This document shows positions 1 through 5,851 of a DNA stretch of 6,233 nucleotides, piece after piece. Below the pieces are notes generated by a model. That model worked only from the letters and a program-made list of their open reading frames with translations, was not told the origin of the DNA and did no database searches. Both the position numbers and the translations under genes were made by a program. The DNA comes from Eubacteriales Family XIII. Incertae Sedis bacterium (GTDB taxonomy: Bacteria > Bacillota > Clostridia > Peptostreptococcales > Anaerovoracaceae), in the NCBI GenBank assembly GCA_031269205.1, contig JAISZM010000081.1:1-6233 (forward strand). The letters are read 5' to 3'. Numbering within the stretch: the stretch's first letter is position 1; each line of letters begins with the position of its first letter.

Positions 1-2
1 CC

Positions 3-485
3 AAGCCCCAGTCGGTGTACGGACTCGGAGAGAGAAATAAGACGATAGGCAGGGACAGACCTGTCTGGACGCCTCCCCCCAGGGTCACTAGACCATCGCC
101 CGTTTACAGCGACAATAGAGTGAGTCCGTTAAGGCAGGAAAGAGACAGCGTGATAGATACATCGGCGGGGAGCGCATTGAGGGCGCTTACCCAAAAATTC
201 AAAATAGTCGTAGTCGAACCCAGGTTGTTCGAGGACAGCACGAAGTTGGTCGACAATCTCAAGGCCCGCAAACCCGTCATCATCAATCTTGAAAAGGTCG
301 AAACCGACACGGCGAGAAAGATATTCGATTTTCTCAGCGGCGCGACATACGCGCTTTCCGGGAATGTACAGAAGATAGCAAACAACATATTCGTCTTTCT
401 CCCGGAGAATGTAGACGTTTCGACGAGTCCAGACCATGACGGGACGACCTTCGGCGCGGAGGGCGGCAATCCGTGGCAGAGGTAG
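3..485 (+). CDS. sepF: SepF cell division protein (5' end outside window)
   Basis: SepF is a cytoplasmic partner of FtsZ that polymerises into rings, tethers the Z-ring to the membrane and supports septum formation in Gram-positive bacteria. The conserved SepF core is visible from about residue 60 (counting from the GTG at 15) to residue 135: VVVEPRLFEDSTKLVDNL, then PVIINLEKVETDTARKIFDF, then LSGATYALSGNVQKIANN and IFVFLPENVDV. This matches the family pattern of an FEDA-like segment, an NLxxV strand and a DFLSGxxYALxGxxQ segment. The reading frame is open to the window edge (K-P-Q-S before the GTG at 15). The N-terminal amphipathic membrane helix expected in SepF is missing, so the true start is almost certainly upstream and GTG 15 is internal. 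The linker of about 50 residues before the core is Pro/Arg-rich, as in other SepF proteins. The gene stops at TAG 483-485, 28 bases before yggT, in the usual sepF-yggT order. Confidence 0.93.
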   Translation, partial: KPQSVYGLGERNKTIGRDRPVWTPPPRVTRPSPVYSDNRVSPLRQERDSVIDTSAGSALRALTQKFKIVVVEPRLFEDSTKLVDNLKARKPVIINLEKVETDTARKIFDFLSGATYALSGNVQKIANNIFVFLPENVDVSTSPDHDGTTFGAEGGNPWQR

Positions 486-494
486 CGCGCGTTC

Positions 495-500
495 GAGGGG
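495..500 (+). promoter_or_regulatory. Ribosome binding site candidate for yggT
   Basis: GAGGGG lies 13 bases before the ATG at 514. The spacing is slightly long, but this is the only purine-rich Shine-Dalgarno-like site near that start. It supports ATG 514 over the upstream in-frame ATG at 436, which lies inside sepF. Confidence 0.45.
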
Positions 501-513
501 CAATGAACTGACC

Positions 514-783
514 ATGTTTGATTTCTGCGTCAGTCTTATCATCAGTATACTCATCTGGATATTGATCGCGCAGGCGGTCTTGAGTTGGTTCGTCGGCCCC
601 TATAGCAGAAGCAGGGGAGCGATAGTGTCGATATACCGCGCGCTTTCGTCTTTTACCTACCCGCTCACGCGGCCCGCGAGAGCGATACTCACCAAGGTGA
701 ACACAGGGCCTATGGACTTCTCGTTGTTGTTGACGGTACTGTTTCTCATAGCGATACGCGAGATACTCATGAGACTCGTATAG
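514..783 (+). CDS. YggT family membrane protein (YlmG-like)
   Basis: This small integral membrane protein of 89 residues belongs to the YggT/YlmG family, which is linked genetically to cell division and osmotic tolerance but has no settled biochemical role. Two hydrophobic segments are visible, at about residues 4-27 (VSLIISILIWILIAQAVL) and 68-86 (FSLLLTVLFLIAIREIL). They flank the family signature: SWF near residue 25, IYRALSSFTYPLTRPAR around 40-57, and an acidic D-F-S in place of the common D-x-SP before the second helix. The start at 514 was chosen because the family begins directly with the first helix and a GAGGGG sits upstream. The frame stays open upstream to ATG 436, but those 26 residues are Arg-rich, overlap sepF by 50 bases and do not resemble the family. 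It sits between sepF and divIVA, as in Bacillus. The S4-domain gene ylmH, which often follows it, is missing. Confidence 0.88.
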   Translation: MFDFCVSLIISILIWILIAQAVLSWFVGPYSRSRGAIVSIYRALSSFTYPLTRPARAILTKVNTGPMDFSLLLTVLFLIAIREILMRLV

Positions 784-818
784 GGCGGACAAAACGGTAT
801 AAGGAAAGAAGCGCAATT

Positions 819-1415
819 ATGATAACACCGGCTGAAATTCAAAAGAAGGCGTTCACGAAAGGGGTCAGAGGCTACAAGGAGGACGAGGTAGACAGTTTCC
901 TCGATCTTCTTACGCTCGATATGGATAAACTCATTCAGGAGAACAACATCCTGAACGAGAAGATCCATGCGCTGAATCTCGAAATAGAGCGATACCGCAA
1001 CTCGGAGAACGCTATCTTCGATACGCTTGAGTCCGCAAAGGCGCTCATGGCGGATATCTCTACAAGTGCGGAAAAGCGCGCTGAGATCGTTTTGAAAAAC
1101 GCCGAGCTGGACGCGGATCGTGTGCAGCGGGAAGCGCGTGAATCCGTCGAACGCATCACAGAGGAAGCCGTCGAGATGGCGAGACGATGGGAGCAGTTCA
1201 AGACGAGGTACAAGAACCTTCTCCAGAATGAACTCGAACGTTTCGAGAACCTCAGCAGAGATTTCATGTCCGAGGGCGACGCGCATCGCGTCAGATTTTA
1301 TTCCGATACCATTCCGGGCGCGGGGAATGACGAGGCCGACAATAGTGCGAATGCCACCGCAGATGATTTCGACGCGGGCAAGACCACTATCAAGCCCAAG
1401 CGAAACGGACGATGA
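819..1415 (+). CDS. divIVA: DivIVA cell division / pole-targeting protein
   Basis: DivIVA is a coiled-coil scaffold that binds negatively curved membrane at septa and poles and recruits division, chromosome-anchoring or wall-growth factors. The 198-residue product begins with the canonical lipid-binding domain: MITPAEIQKKAFTKGVRGYKE at about 1-21, then DEVDSFLDLL. A long charged helical region follows, at about 33-150, with heptad-like spacing and a break near 60-75 (RNSENAIFDTLESAKALM) that matches the usual junction between the two coiled coils. The tail (about 160-198) is Asp/Asn/Ala-rich and probably disordered. Residue 16 is Val where Bacillus subtilis DivIVA has Phe17, the membrane-inserting residue; the following Arg-Gly-Tyr is kept. 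The start is well supported by AAGGAAAG at 801-808, ten bases ahead. The stop codon overlaps the lspA start (ATGA at 1412-1415), which suggests coupled translation. Confidence 0.95.
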   Translation: MITPAEIQKKAFTKGVRGYKEDEVDSFLDLLTLDMDKLIQENNILNEKIHALNLEIERYRNSENAIFDTLESAKALMADISTSAEKRAEIVLKNAELDADRVQREARESVERITEEAVEMARRWEQFKTRYKNLLQNELERFENLSRDFMSEGDAHRVRFYSDTIPGAGNDEADNSANATADDFDAGKTTIKPKRNGR

Positions 1416-2008
1416 GATCGTCGGTGGCGGGCGCGGGCGCCTTCATCCATTGCCTTCTCGTCGCTGCCGCCGTGTTCGCGGCCGATAGGATTACCAAGTA
1501 TCTCATAGGCGTATTCATCCCCGTCGGCGGCGCCGTCCCGGGCAGGGATTCGTTCGTAAAATTTCTCCACGTATTGAATGACGGCGTGGCTTTCAGCATG
1601 TTTCAGGGACACCGTACGCCGCTCATAGTCCTGCAGTCCGTACTCGTAGCCGTCATCGTCGTCTTCATGCTCATAGCGTATCGGCGGCTCATTCGGCGGC
1701 TTCCTAACGGTCTGACAGTGATGACGGCGTTCTCACTTATGCTCGGCGGCGGACTCGGCAATCTGTGGGATCGCGTCAGCACGGGCCTCGTGACGGACTT
1801 CATCTCGATCGGGAGCTTCGCCGTATTCAACACGGCTGACGCGTGCCTCGTCGCGGGCTGCGGGTTGCTCATCCTCTGTATGTTGAGGTATAAGGATCCG
1901 GACGCCGTGGCGGGAAAAGGCTCGGCGGCGGATGTGATCGAAAGCGGCGGACGAGCCGAAGAAACCATCGCCGCCGGAGACGCCGCGGACGGCGACGGCA
2001 CCCGATGA
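1412..2008 (+). CDS. lspA: Lipoprotein signal peptidase (signal peptidase II)
   Basis: LspA is the inner-membrane aspartyl protease that removes the signal peptide from prolipoproteins after Lgt has added diacylglycerol to the lipobox cysteine. All family motifs are present in order: D25-R-I-T-K in the first membrane helix, N56-D-G-V-A-F-S, G116-N-L-W-D-R, G-L-V-T-D129-F, and F139-N-T-A-D143. D129 and D143 correspond to the catalytic aspartate pair. Four hydrophobic helices are visible, at about 10-35, 70-90, 102-118 and 137-159. The start overlaps the divIVA stop and the gene ends overlapping the rluD start, both as ATGA, so it probably relies on translational coupling; no clear Shine-Dalgarno is seen. 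The product is 198 residues, longer than the usual 150-170, because of a hydrophilic Ala/Gly/Asp/Glu-rich tail from about residue 161 that should lie in the cytoplasm. Confidence 0.96.
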   Translation: MRSSVAGAGAFIHCLLVAAAVFAADRITKYLIGVFIPVGGAVPGRDSFVKFLHVLNDGVAFSMFQGHRTPLIVLQSVLVAVIVVFMLIAYRRLIRRLPNGLTVMTAFSLMLGGGLGNLWDRVSTGLVTDFISIGSFAVFNTADACLVAGCGLLILCMLRYKDPDAVAGKGSAADVIESGGRAEETIAAGDAADGDGTR

Positions 2009-3057
2009 GCGAAGAACTGTTTATCGAGACGGATGAGCGCTCCGAGTATGACCTGCTGTTCACGGAAGGGGACGAGGGGAAGCGCATAGACGCGGCCATC
2101 GCCGAACGTCTGCCGCAGATCAGCCGCAGCAGAGCGCAGTACCTCATAGAGGAAGGCTTCATCACGCTGAACGGCGGGGCGTCTACGCCCCTGAAAAGCA
2201 GGAGGATCAAGCCGGGCGATGTCGTCCATATAACGGACCCCGTCAGCGTCGCGCTCAGGGCCGAACCCGAGGACATAGCGCTGACCGTCGTCTACGAGGA
2301 CGACGACCTCATGGTGATAGAAAAACCCAAGGGTCTCGTCGTTCATCCCGCACCCGGCAATGAAACGGGTACGCTCGTCAACGCGCTCCTCTACCGCGCG
2401 CGCGAGGACAACCGAAAACCGCCCCTTACAGACGGCGCGGATCAGCACTCCCTCAGACCCGGCATCGTCCACCGCATCGACAAGAATACGAGCGGTCTGC
2501 TCGTGACCGCAAAGACGGCCTTTGCCCACGTAGAGCTCGCGCGGCAATTTTCGGAGCACAGCATAGAGCGCGAATACGCGGCCATCGCCGTCGGACGGTT
2601 CAAAGACGACGAAGGCGTGATAAATGTCCCTACGGGGAGGGATCCCGCTGATCGTAAAAAACAAAGAGCGCTCGATGTGCGAAGAGACGGGTCTTTGGCG
2701 GCGATCCATGCCGCCGACGGGGAACTGCCACATGGCTTTCGCCGCGCCGTGACGCGTTGGCGCGTCGAGGAACTCATCGGAGATTACGCGCTTCTCGCCC
2801 TCCGTCTCGAAACGGGGCGTACCCATCAGATACGCGTTCATCTCGCGCACATCGGGAGACCCGTACTCGGCGACGACCTTTACGGTCCCGCGCGCATGGT
2901 GGAGTCAAACAGGCGAAAGGGAGAGAGCCAGTACCTGCACGCGCGCACCCTCGGATTCGCGCACCCGAGGACGGGCGAATACATGGAGTTCACGTCGCTC
3001 CTGCCCGAACATTTTGAGAAAAAGCTGGAAACGCTCAGGAAGGCAGTCCGGGCTTGA
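2005..3057 (+). CDS. rluD: RluD-family 23S rRNA pseudouridine synthase
   Basis: This enzyme of the RluA/RluD family isomerises specific uridines in 23S rRNA to pseudouridine during large-subunit maturation. An N-terminal S4 RNA-binding domain spans about residues 25-78 (RIDAAIAERLPQISRSRAQ, then GFITLNG and a KPGD turn). The catalytic domain follows: VIEKPKGLVVHPAPGN at 105-119, the signature GIVHRIDKNTSGLLV at 153-167 with catalytic Asp159, REYAAIAVG around 189-197, and LETGRTHQIRVHLAHIGRP at 268-286. The 350-residue length is somewhat above the usual 300-330, mainly because of an N-terminal lead and an extra stretch at about 229-245, between the RKK segment and the A-V-T-R-W-R-V strand. Exact rRNA target sites cannot be read from the sequence; it could equally be named ylyB after the Bacillus homologue, also an lspA neighbour. 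It is the last gene of the rightward operon and overlaps the rqcH 3' end by 23 bases. Confidence 0.93.
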   Translation: MSEELFIETDERSEYDLLFTEGDEGKRIDAAIAERLPQISRSRAQYLIEEGFITLNGGASTPLKSRRIKPGDVVHITDPVSVALRAEPEDIALTVVYEDDDLMVIEKPKGLVVHPAPGNETGTLVNALLYRAREDNRKPPLTDGADQHSLRPGIVHRIDKNTSGLLVTAKTAFAHVELARQFSEHSIEREYAAIAVGRFKDDEGVINVPTGRDPADRKKQRALDVRRDGSLAAIHAADGELPHGFRRAVTRWRVEELIGDYALLALRLETGRTHQIRVHLAHIGRPVLGDDLYGPARMVESNRRKGESQYLHARTLGFAHPRTGEYMEFTSLLPEHFEKKLETLRKAVRA

Positions 3058-4828
3058 CGTACAGCGTTCGGTTGTGCGTGAATATCACGAATCCGGGCTT
3101 TGCCCCGGACGGTTTTTTCACATATTTGACGAGGCAGTAGTTCACGGGCACGCTTTCCGAGTGTTTCGCCTTGCTGTAATACGCCGCCACACCTGCCGCC
3201 TCGCGCACGGACGCCTCGTCGAAGCCCGAGGGTGCGCCGCTGGACGACGCGTGATTTTCTTCGCGCGGCACGGTTGAGGAGGATCTCGCAAGTATCACGT
3301 GCGAACCGGATATGTCCTTCGTGTGCAGCCAGAGGTCGTCGGGCTTCGCCTTCCTGAAGGTCAGTTCGTCGTTCTCCTTCCCGGAGCGGCCGACGTATAT
3401 CGGGAGACCCGCGCGGCTCTCGTACCTCAAATACTCCTTCTTGACGCTTCGCTTAGCGATTTTCTTCGATCGGCGTCTCACGTAGCCGAACTCGGTCAGT
3501 TCCTCCCTCAACCTGTCGACATCGGCGGCGTCCGAAGCGTTTTCCATAAACACGACGTAGGATTCGAGGAAGTCGATGTCGCGTTCTGTTATCTCCAGCT
3601 GCTTGGCTTTTTCGACGATGGCTGTCTTCGCCTTCGCGTATTTCTTGAAATATCTCTGCGCGTTCTGCGAGGGGGTGAGCCGCGGGTCGAGCGCTGTTTT
3701 TACGGTTTCCGCGACGGGCGCCGCTTCGCTTTCCGTTTCGGATTCGCCGGCGCCGTCGTGCGGCGGGGGCGCCGGTTCGAAGGGTTCGAACTCGGCCTCC
3801 GCCATGCCCTGCCGCAGGCGGTATATGTTCGCCGTTATGAGTTCCCCCTTTACGCGGAACTCGTCGGCGTGCTTTGCCTTCTCCCGATCCTCGAGCAGCC
3901 GCTGTTTCTTCAAATACAGTTTATCGAGACGAGCCTTCAGGGTCTGCCTCAGGTCGGCGCATTTTTGTTCCGTCCTGTTGCCGCTCCCCTTCTCCTCGTA
4001 ATACGATTCGAGCATAGCGCTGACCGACGGGCTGCGGGTGCGTTCGAGTCCTCGGTACAGGTTGATATCGAACACGTAGTAATCTTTCAAGCGACCGTCG
4101 CCGTCCTTGAATATGAGCGGGTCGTATTCGCCTTCGGCGTCAAGGCTCTCGTAGCGCGCCCTGTCGCCGCCCGCTTCGATCTCCGCTTCCATGAGCGGCC
4201 CGATACCCTTTCCGGGCGGCGGCAGCGTATAGTCCACTCCGGGCAGCATCGGTCTGACGCGGCTCGTGTCCGCGTATATCCTCTTGACCGCGTCCACCAC
4301 GACGTCGTTCTCGTTGAGCAGGATGATGTTGCTGTGCTTGCCCATCATTTCGCACAGCAGCGCGCGCTTCCGGCGCGTTCCCAGTTCATCCGGCGCGTCG
4401 AACTCTATGCGGATGATGCGCTCGGTTCCTACGCGGAACGCGCGCTCCACGCGCGCGCCGATGAGGTGTTTTCTCAGCAGCATACAGAACGCGGGCGGTG
4501 TCTGTGGATTGCCCGATCTTCTCTCGGAAAGGTAGACGTAGGGCTGGCTGCCCTGAACGGAGATGAGCAGATCGCAATGCCGACGTCCCGAAGCGGGAGA
4601 GACGCCGTCGCCCTGATGTTCCGTCGTTGCTCCGTCCACGCGCCGCGCGGTTTCGCCGCTCACTTCCGCGCGCTCCGCGTCTTCGCCTCTCCGTCCGTGC
4701 GGAGGCACGTTGATGTGGATCATTATCTCAAAGCGCTCCGGCTGATGTATGCGCTCGACCTTGCCTTCGACCAAAATGTCGTTCAGCTCGCGCGCGATGG
4801 CTCCGGTAACAAAATTATCAAAAGGCAT
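3035..4828 (-). CDS. rqcH: RqcH / NFACT-family ribosome quality control protein
   Basis: RqcH (Rqc2/NEMF homologue; older name fibronectin-binding protein FbpA) binds obstructed 50S subunits carrying peptidyl-tRNA, recruits tRNA-Ala and adds C-terminal alanine tails that mark stalled chains for degradation. The 597-residue product has an NFACT-N domain (about 1-250; MPFDNFVTGAIARELN at the start, AFCMLLRKHLIGARVER at 113-129, MMGKHSNIILL at 161-171). A long helical coiled-coil middle follows (about 285-460), including LDPRLTPSQNAQRYFKKYAK at 380-399. The NFACT-R domain (about 475-592) has DDLWLHTKDISGSHVIL and KKPSGAKPGFV. Hydrophilic inserts are seen at about 43-84, 348-378 and 516-536. The usual D-R pair of NFACT-N reads E136-R137. 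The start ATG has AAGGAAAA upstream (4835-4842, minus strand). It is transcribed divergently from yicC and convergently to rluD; its 3' end carries the terminator of the opposing operon. I saw no clear terminator of its own. Confidence 0.95.
   Translation of the reverse strand: MPFDNFVTGAIARELNDILVEGKVERIHQPERFEIMIHINVPPHGRRGEDAERAEVSGETARRVDGATTEHQGDGVSPASGRRHCDLLISVQGSQPYVYLSERRSGNPQTPPAFCMLLRKHLIGARVERAFRVGTERIIRIEFDAPDELGTRRKRALLCEMMGKHSNIILLNENDVVVDAVKRIYADTSRVRPMLPGVDYTLPPPGKGIGPLMEAEIEAGGDRARYESLDAEGEYDPLIFKDGDGRLKDYYVFDINLYRGLERTRSPSVSAMLESYYEEKGSGNRTEQKCADLRQTLKARLDKLYLKKQRLLEDREKAKHADEFRVKGELITANIYRLRQGMAEAEFEPFEPAPPPHDGAGESETESEAAPVAETVKTALDPRLTPSQNAQRYFKKYAKAKTAIVEKAKQLEITERDIDFLESYVVFMENASDAADVDRLREELTEFGYVRRRSKKIAKRSVKKEYLRYESRAGLPIYVGRSGKENDELTFRKAKPDDLWLHTKDISGSHVILARSSSTVPREENHASSSGAPSGFDEASVREAAGVAAYYSKAKHSESVPVNYCLVKYVKKPSGAKPGFVIFTHNRTLYVKPGLPS
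3092..3118 (+). terminator. Intrinsic terminator of the sepF-rluD operon, inside the rqcH 3' end
   Basis: The stem TCCGGG (3092-3097) pairs with CCCGGA (3104-3109) around a CTTTGC loop. An alternative fold pairs GGGC with GCCC around TTT, leaving one bulged C. A T6 run follows at 3113-3118, separated by CGG. It begins 35 bases after the rluD stop, has the shape of a Rho-independent terminator on the + strand, and no other candidate follows rluD. On the opposite strand the same bases encode the Lys-Lys-Pro-Ser-Gly-Ala-Lys-Pro-Gly stretch of RqcH. Confidence 0.7.
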
Positions 4829-4911
4829 GTGTGCTTTTCCTTCATCCTGACAGCAATATAATCAAACAGCATGTTATTATTCCGTAACCGGCCGCAGCGG
4901 CTGCGCTCCTG

Positions 4912-4942
4912 TTGCGAAGAGTATATTATAATATTATATAAT
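4912..4942 (+). promoter_or_regulatory. Candidate yicC promoter
   Basis: TTGCGA (4912-4917) is a 4-of-6 match to a -35 box. It is followed after 17 bases by TATATA (4935-4940) and after 19 bases by a perfect TATAAT (4937-4942); another TATAAT at 4927-4932 has no matching -35. A start a few bases after 4942 would leave a very short leader that reaches into the ribosome binding site, so the exact hexamer in use is uncertain. The whole 4829-4960 gap holds no other supported feature. Confidence 0.4.
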
Positions 4943-4950
4943 AGGTGAAA
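4925..4950 (-). promoter_or_regulatory. Candidate rqcH promoter (-10 region), divergent
   Basis: Reading leftward, TATAAT hexamers occur at 4938-4933 and 4930-4925. A TTTCAC at 4950-4945 could be a -35, but it is only 14 bases from the second hexamer, so the -35 is not convincing. The region is the only AT-rich stretch between the two divergent genes. Transcription from it would give an rqcH leader of about 90 bases. Confidence 0.3.
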
Positions 4951-4954
4951 GGAG
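4948..4954 (+). promoter_or_regulatory. Ribosome binding site of yicC
   Basis: AAAGGAG lies six bases before ATG 4961. It is the best Shine-Dalgarno match in the window and fixes the yicC start. Confidence 0.8.
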
Positions 4955-4960
4955 TTTGAT

Positions 4961-5851
4961 ATGGTAAAGAGCATGACGGGGTTCGGGCGCGGCGAGATGT
5001 CCGACGGGGTGCGACAGGCCGTGGTCGAGATACGCGCGGTCAACCATCGGTACGGTGAGATAGCCGTCAAGTTGCCGCGCAGGTACGCGTTCGCGGAGGA
5101 TGCGGTGAAGCGGGCGGTGCGCGCGGGCGCGTCGCGCGGCAAGATCGACGTCACGGTGAACGTGATGTCAACCGCGGAGGAAGACTCGGCGGTCTACGTC
5201 AACATGGCCGCGGCCGCCCAATATTACAAAGGGTTGCGCGAGCTTGAAGGGTCATTTGACGTGAAGGGCGGGGTCACCTTGGAGTTGCTCGCGAACATGC
5301 CCGACGTGTTCCGACCCGCCGTCGGCGATATAGACGAGGACGCTGCGGTCGCCGTGATAACCGCGGCCGTGGAGGCCGCCGTGAACGACCTGAACGTGAT
5401 GCGATCCTCAGAGGGCGAGAAGCTCGCGGCCGATATGGTGGAGCGCGCGGGTGTGATCGAGGAGTCCGCGCTCGGAATAGAGGGGCAGTCGCACGACCTG
5501 ACTCTGGTCTACGCGGATAAGCTCAGGGTTCGCGCCGGAGAACTCCTTGAAAAGAGCGGCGTGGAACTGCCGGAGGATCGCATAGCGGTGGAGGTGGCCT
5601 TGCTCGCCGATAAGAGCGACGTGACGGAGGAGATCGTGAGGCTTCGCTCACATCTGGCGCAGCTGCGCGAAACCTTGACGGATAATACGTCAGAGCCGAT
5701 CGGTAAAAAACTCGATTTCCTCGTGCAGGAGATGAACAGGGAGGCGAATACGATAGGATCGAAGGCCAACGACATCGGCGTGACGCGCCTGATGCTCGGC
5801 ATCAAGAGCGAGGTGGAGAAGATACGCGAGCAGGTGCAGAATGTCGAGTGA
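4961..5851 (+). CDS. yicC: YicC/YloC family endoribonuclease
   Basis: YicC-family proteins are conserved bacterial endoribonucleases; in Escherichia coli YicC has been tied to decay of the small RNA RyhB, and the Bacillus homologue YloC also cleaves RNA. The 296-residue length matches the family. The N-terminal signature is intact: VKSMTGFGRGE at 2-12, then VEIRAVNHRYGEIAVKLPRR at 22-41. An Ala/Val-rich middle contains LANMPDVFRP. The C-terminal DUF1732 block is well conserved: DVTEEIVRLRSHL, then GKKLDFLVQEMNREANTIGSK followed by AND, and finally LGIKSEVEKIREQVQNVE at the very end. AAAGGAG upstream supports the start. In Bacillus the order is rqcH(yloA)-yloB-yicC(yloC)-remA-gmk. Here rqcH is reversed relative to yicC, the intervening ATPase gene is absent, and remA is not found downstream. 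The native RNA substrate cannot be inferred from sequence. Confidence 0.95.
   Translation: MVKSMTGFGRGEMSDGVRQAVVEIRAVNHRYGEIAVKLPRRYAFAEDAVKRAVRAGASRGKIDVTVNVMSTAEEDSAVYVNMAAAAQYYKGLRELEGSFDVKGGVTLELLANMPDVFRPAVGDIDEDAAVAVITAAVEAAVNDLNVMRSSEGEKLAADMVERAGVIEESALGIEGQSHDLTLVYADKLRVRAGELLEKSGVELPEDRIAVEVALLADKSDVTEEIVRLRSHLAQLRETLTDNTSEPIGKKLDFLVQEMNREANTIGSKANDIGVTRLMLGIKSEVEKIREQVQNVE

Noticed and set aside
436..513. Upstream ATG that would lengthen YggT by 26 residues
   Set aside because: The extension lies inside sepF, is Arg/Ala/Gly-rich, and precedes the segment where YggT proteins normally begin. ATG 514 fits the family start better.
730..758. TTGACG with GATACG 17 bases later, as a possible divIVA promoter
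   Set aside because: The -10 matches only three of six positions and the site is within yggT coding sequence, so it is likely chance.
1603..2850. 415-codon open frame on the - strand
   Set aside because: It lies opposite lspA and rluD, both with intact catalytic motifs. The antisense product resembles no family I know.
2958..3034. Terminator for rqcH on the minus strand within rluD
   Set aside because: A T5 run exists at 3022-3018, but only a three-base-pair stem can be drawn before it.
3299..4861. 520-codon open frame on the + strand
   Set aside because: It is antisense to rqcH, whose protein is strongly conserved. The antisense product is Arg/Val/Phe-rich with no recognisable motifs, and it arises from the GC-rich codon usage of rqcH.
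4783..5154. 123-codon minus-strand frame across the divergent gap
   Set aside because: It runs through the promoter region and opposite the conserved start of yicC, and its end overlaps rqcH in another frame.
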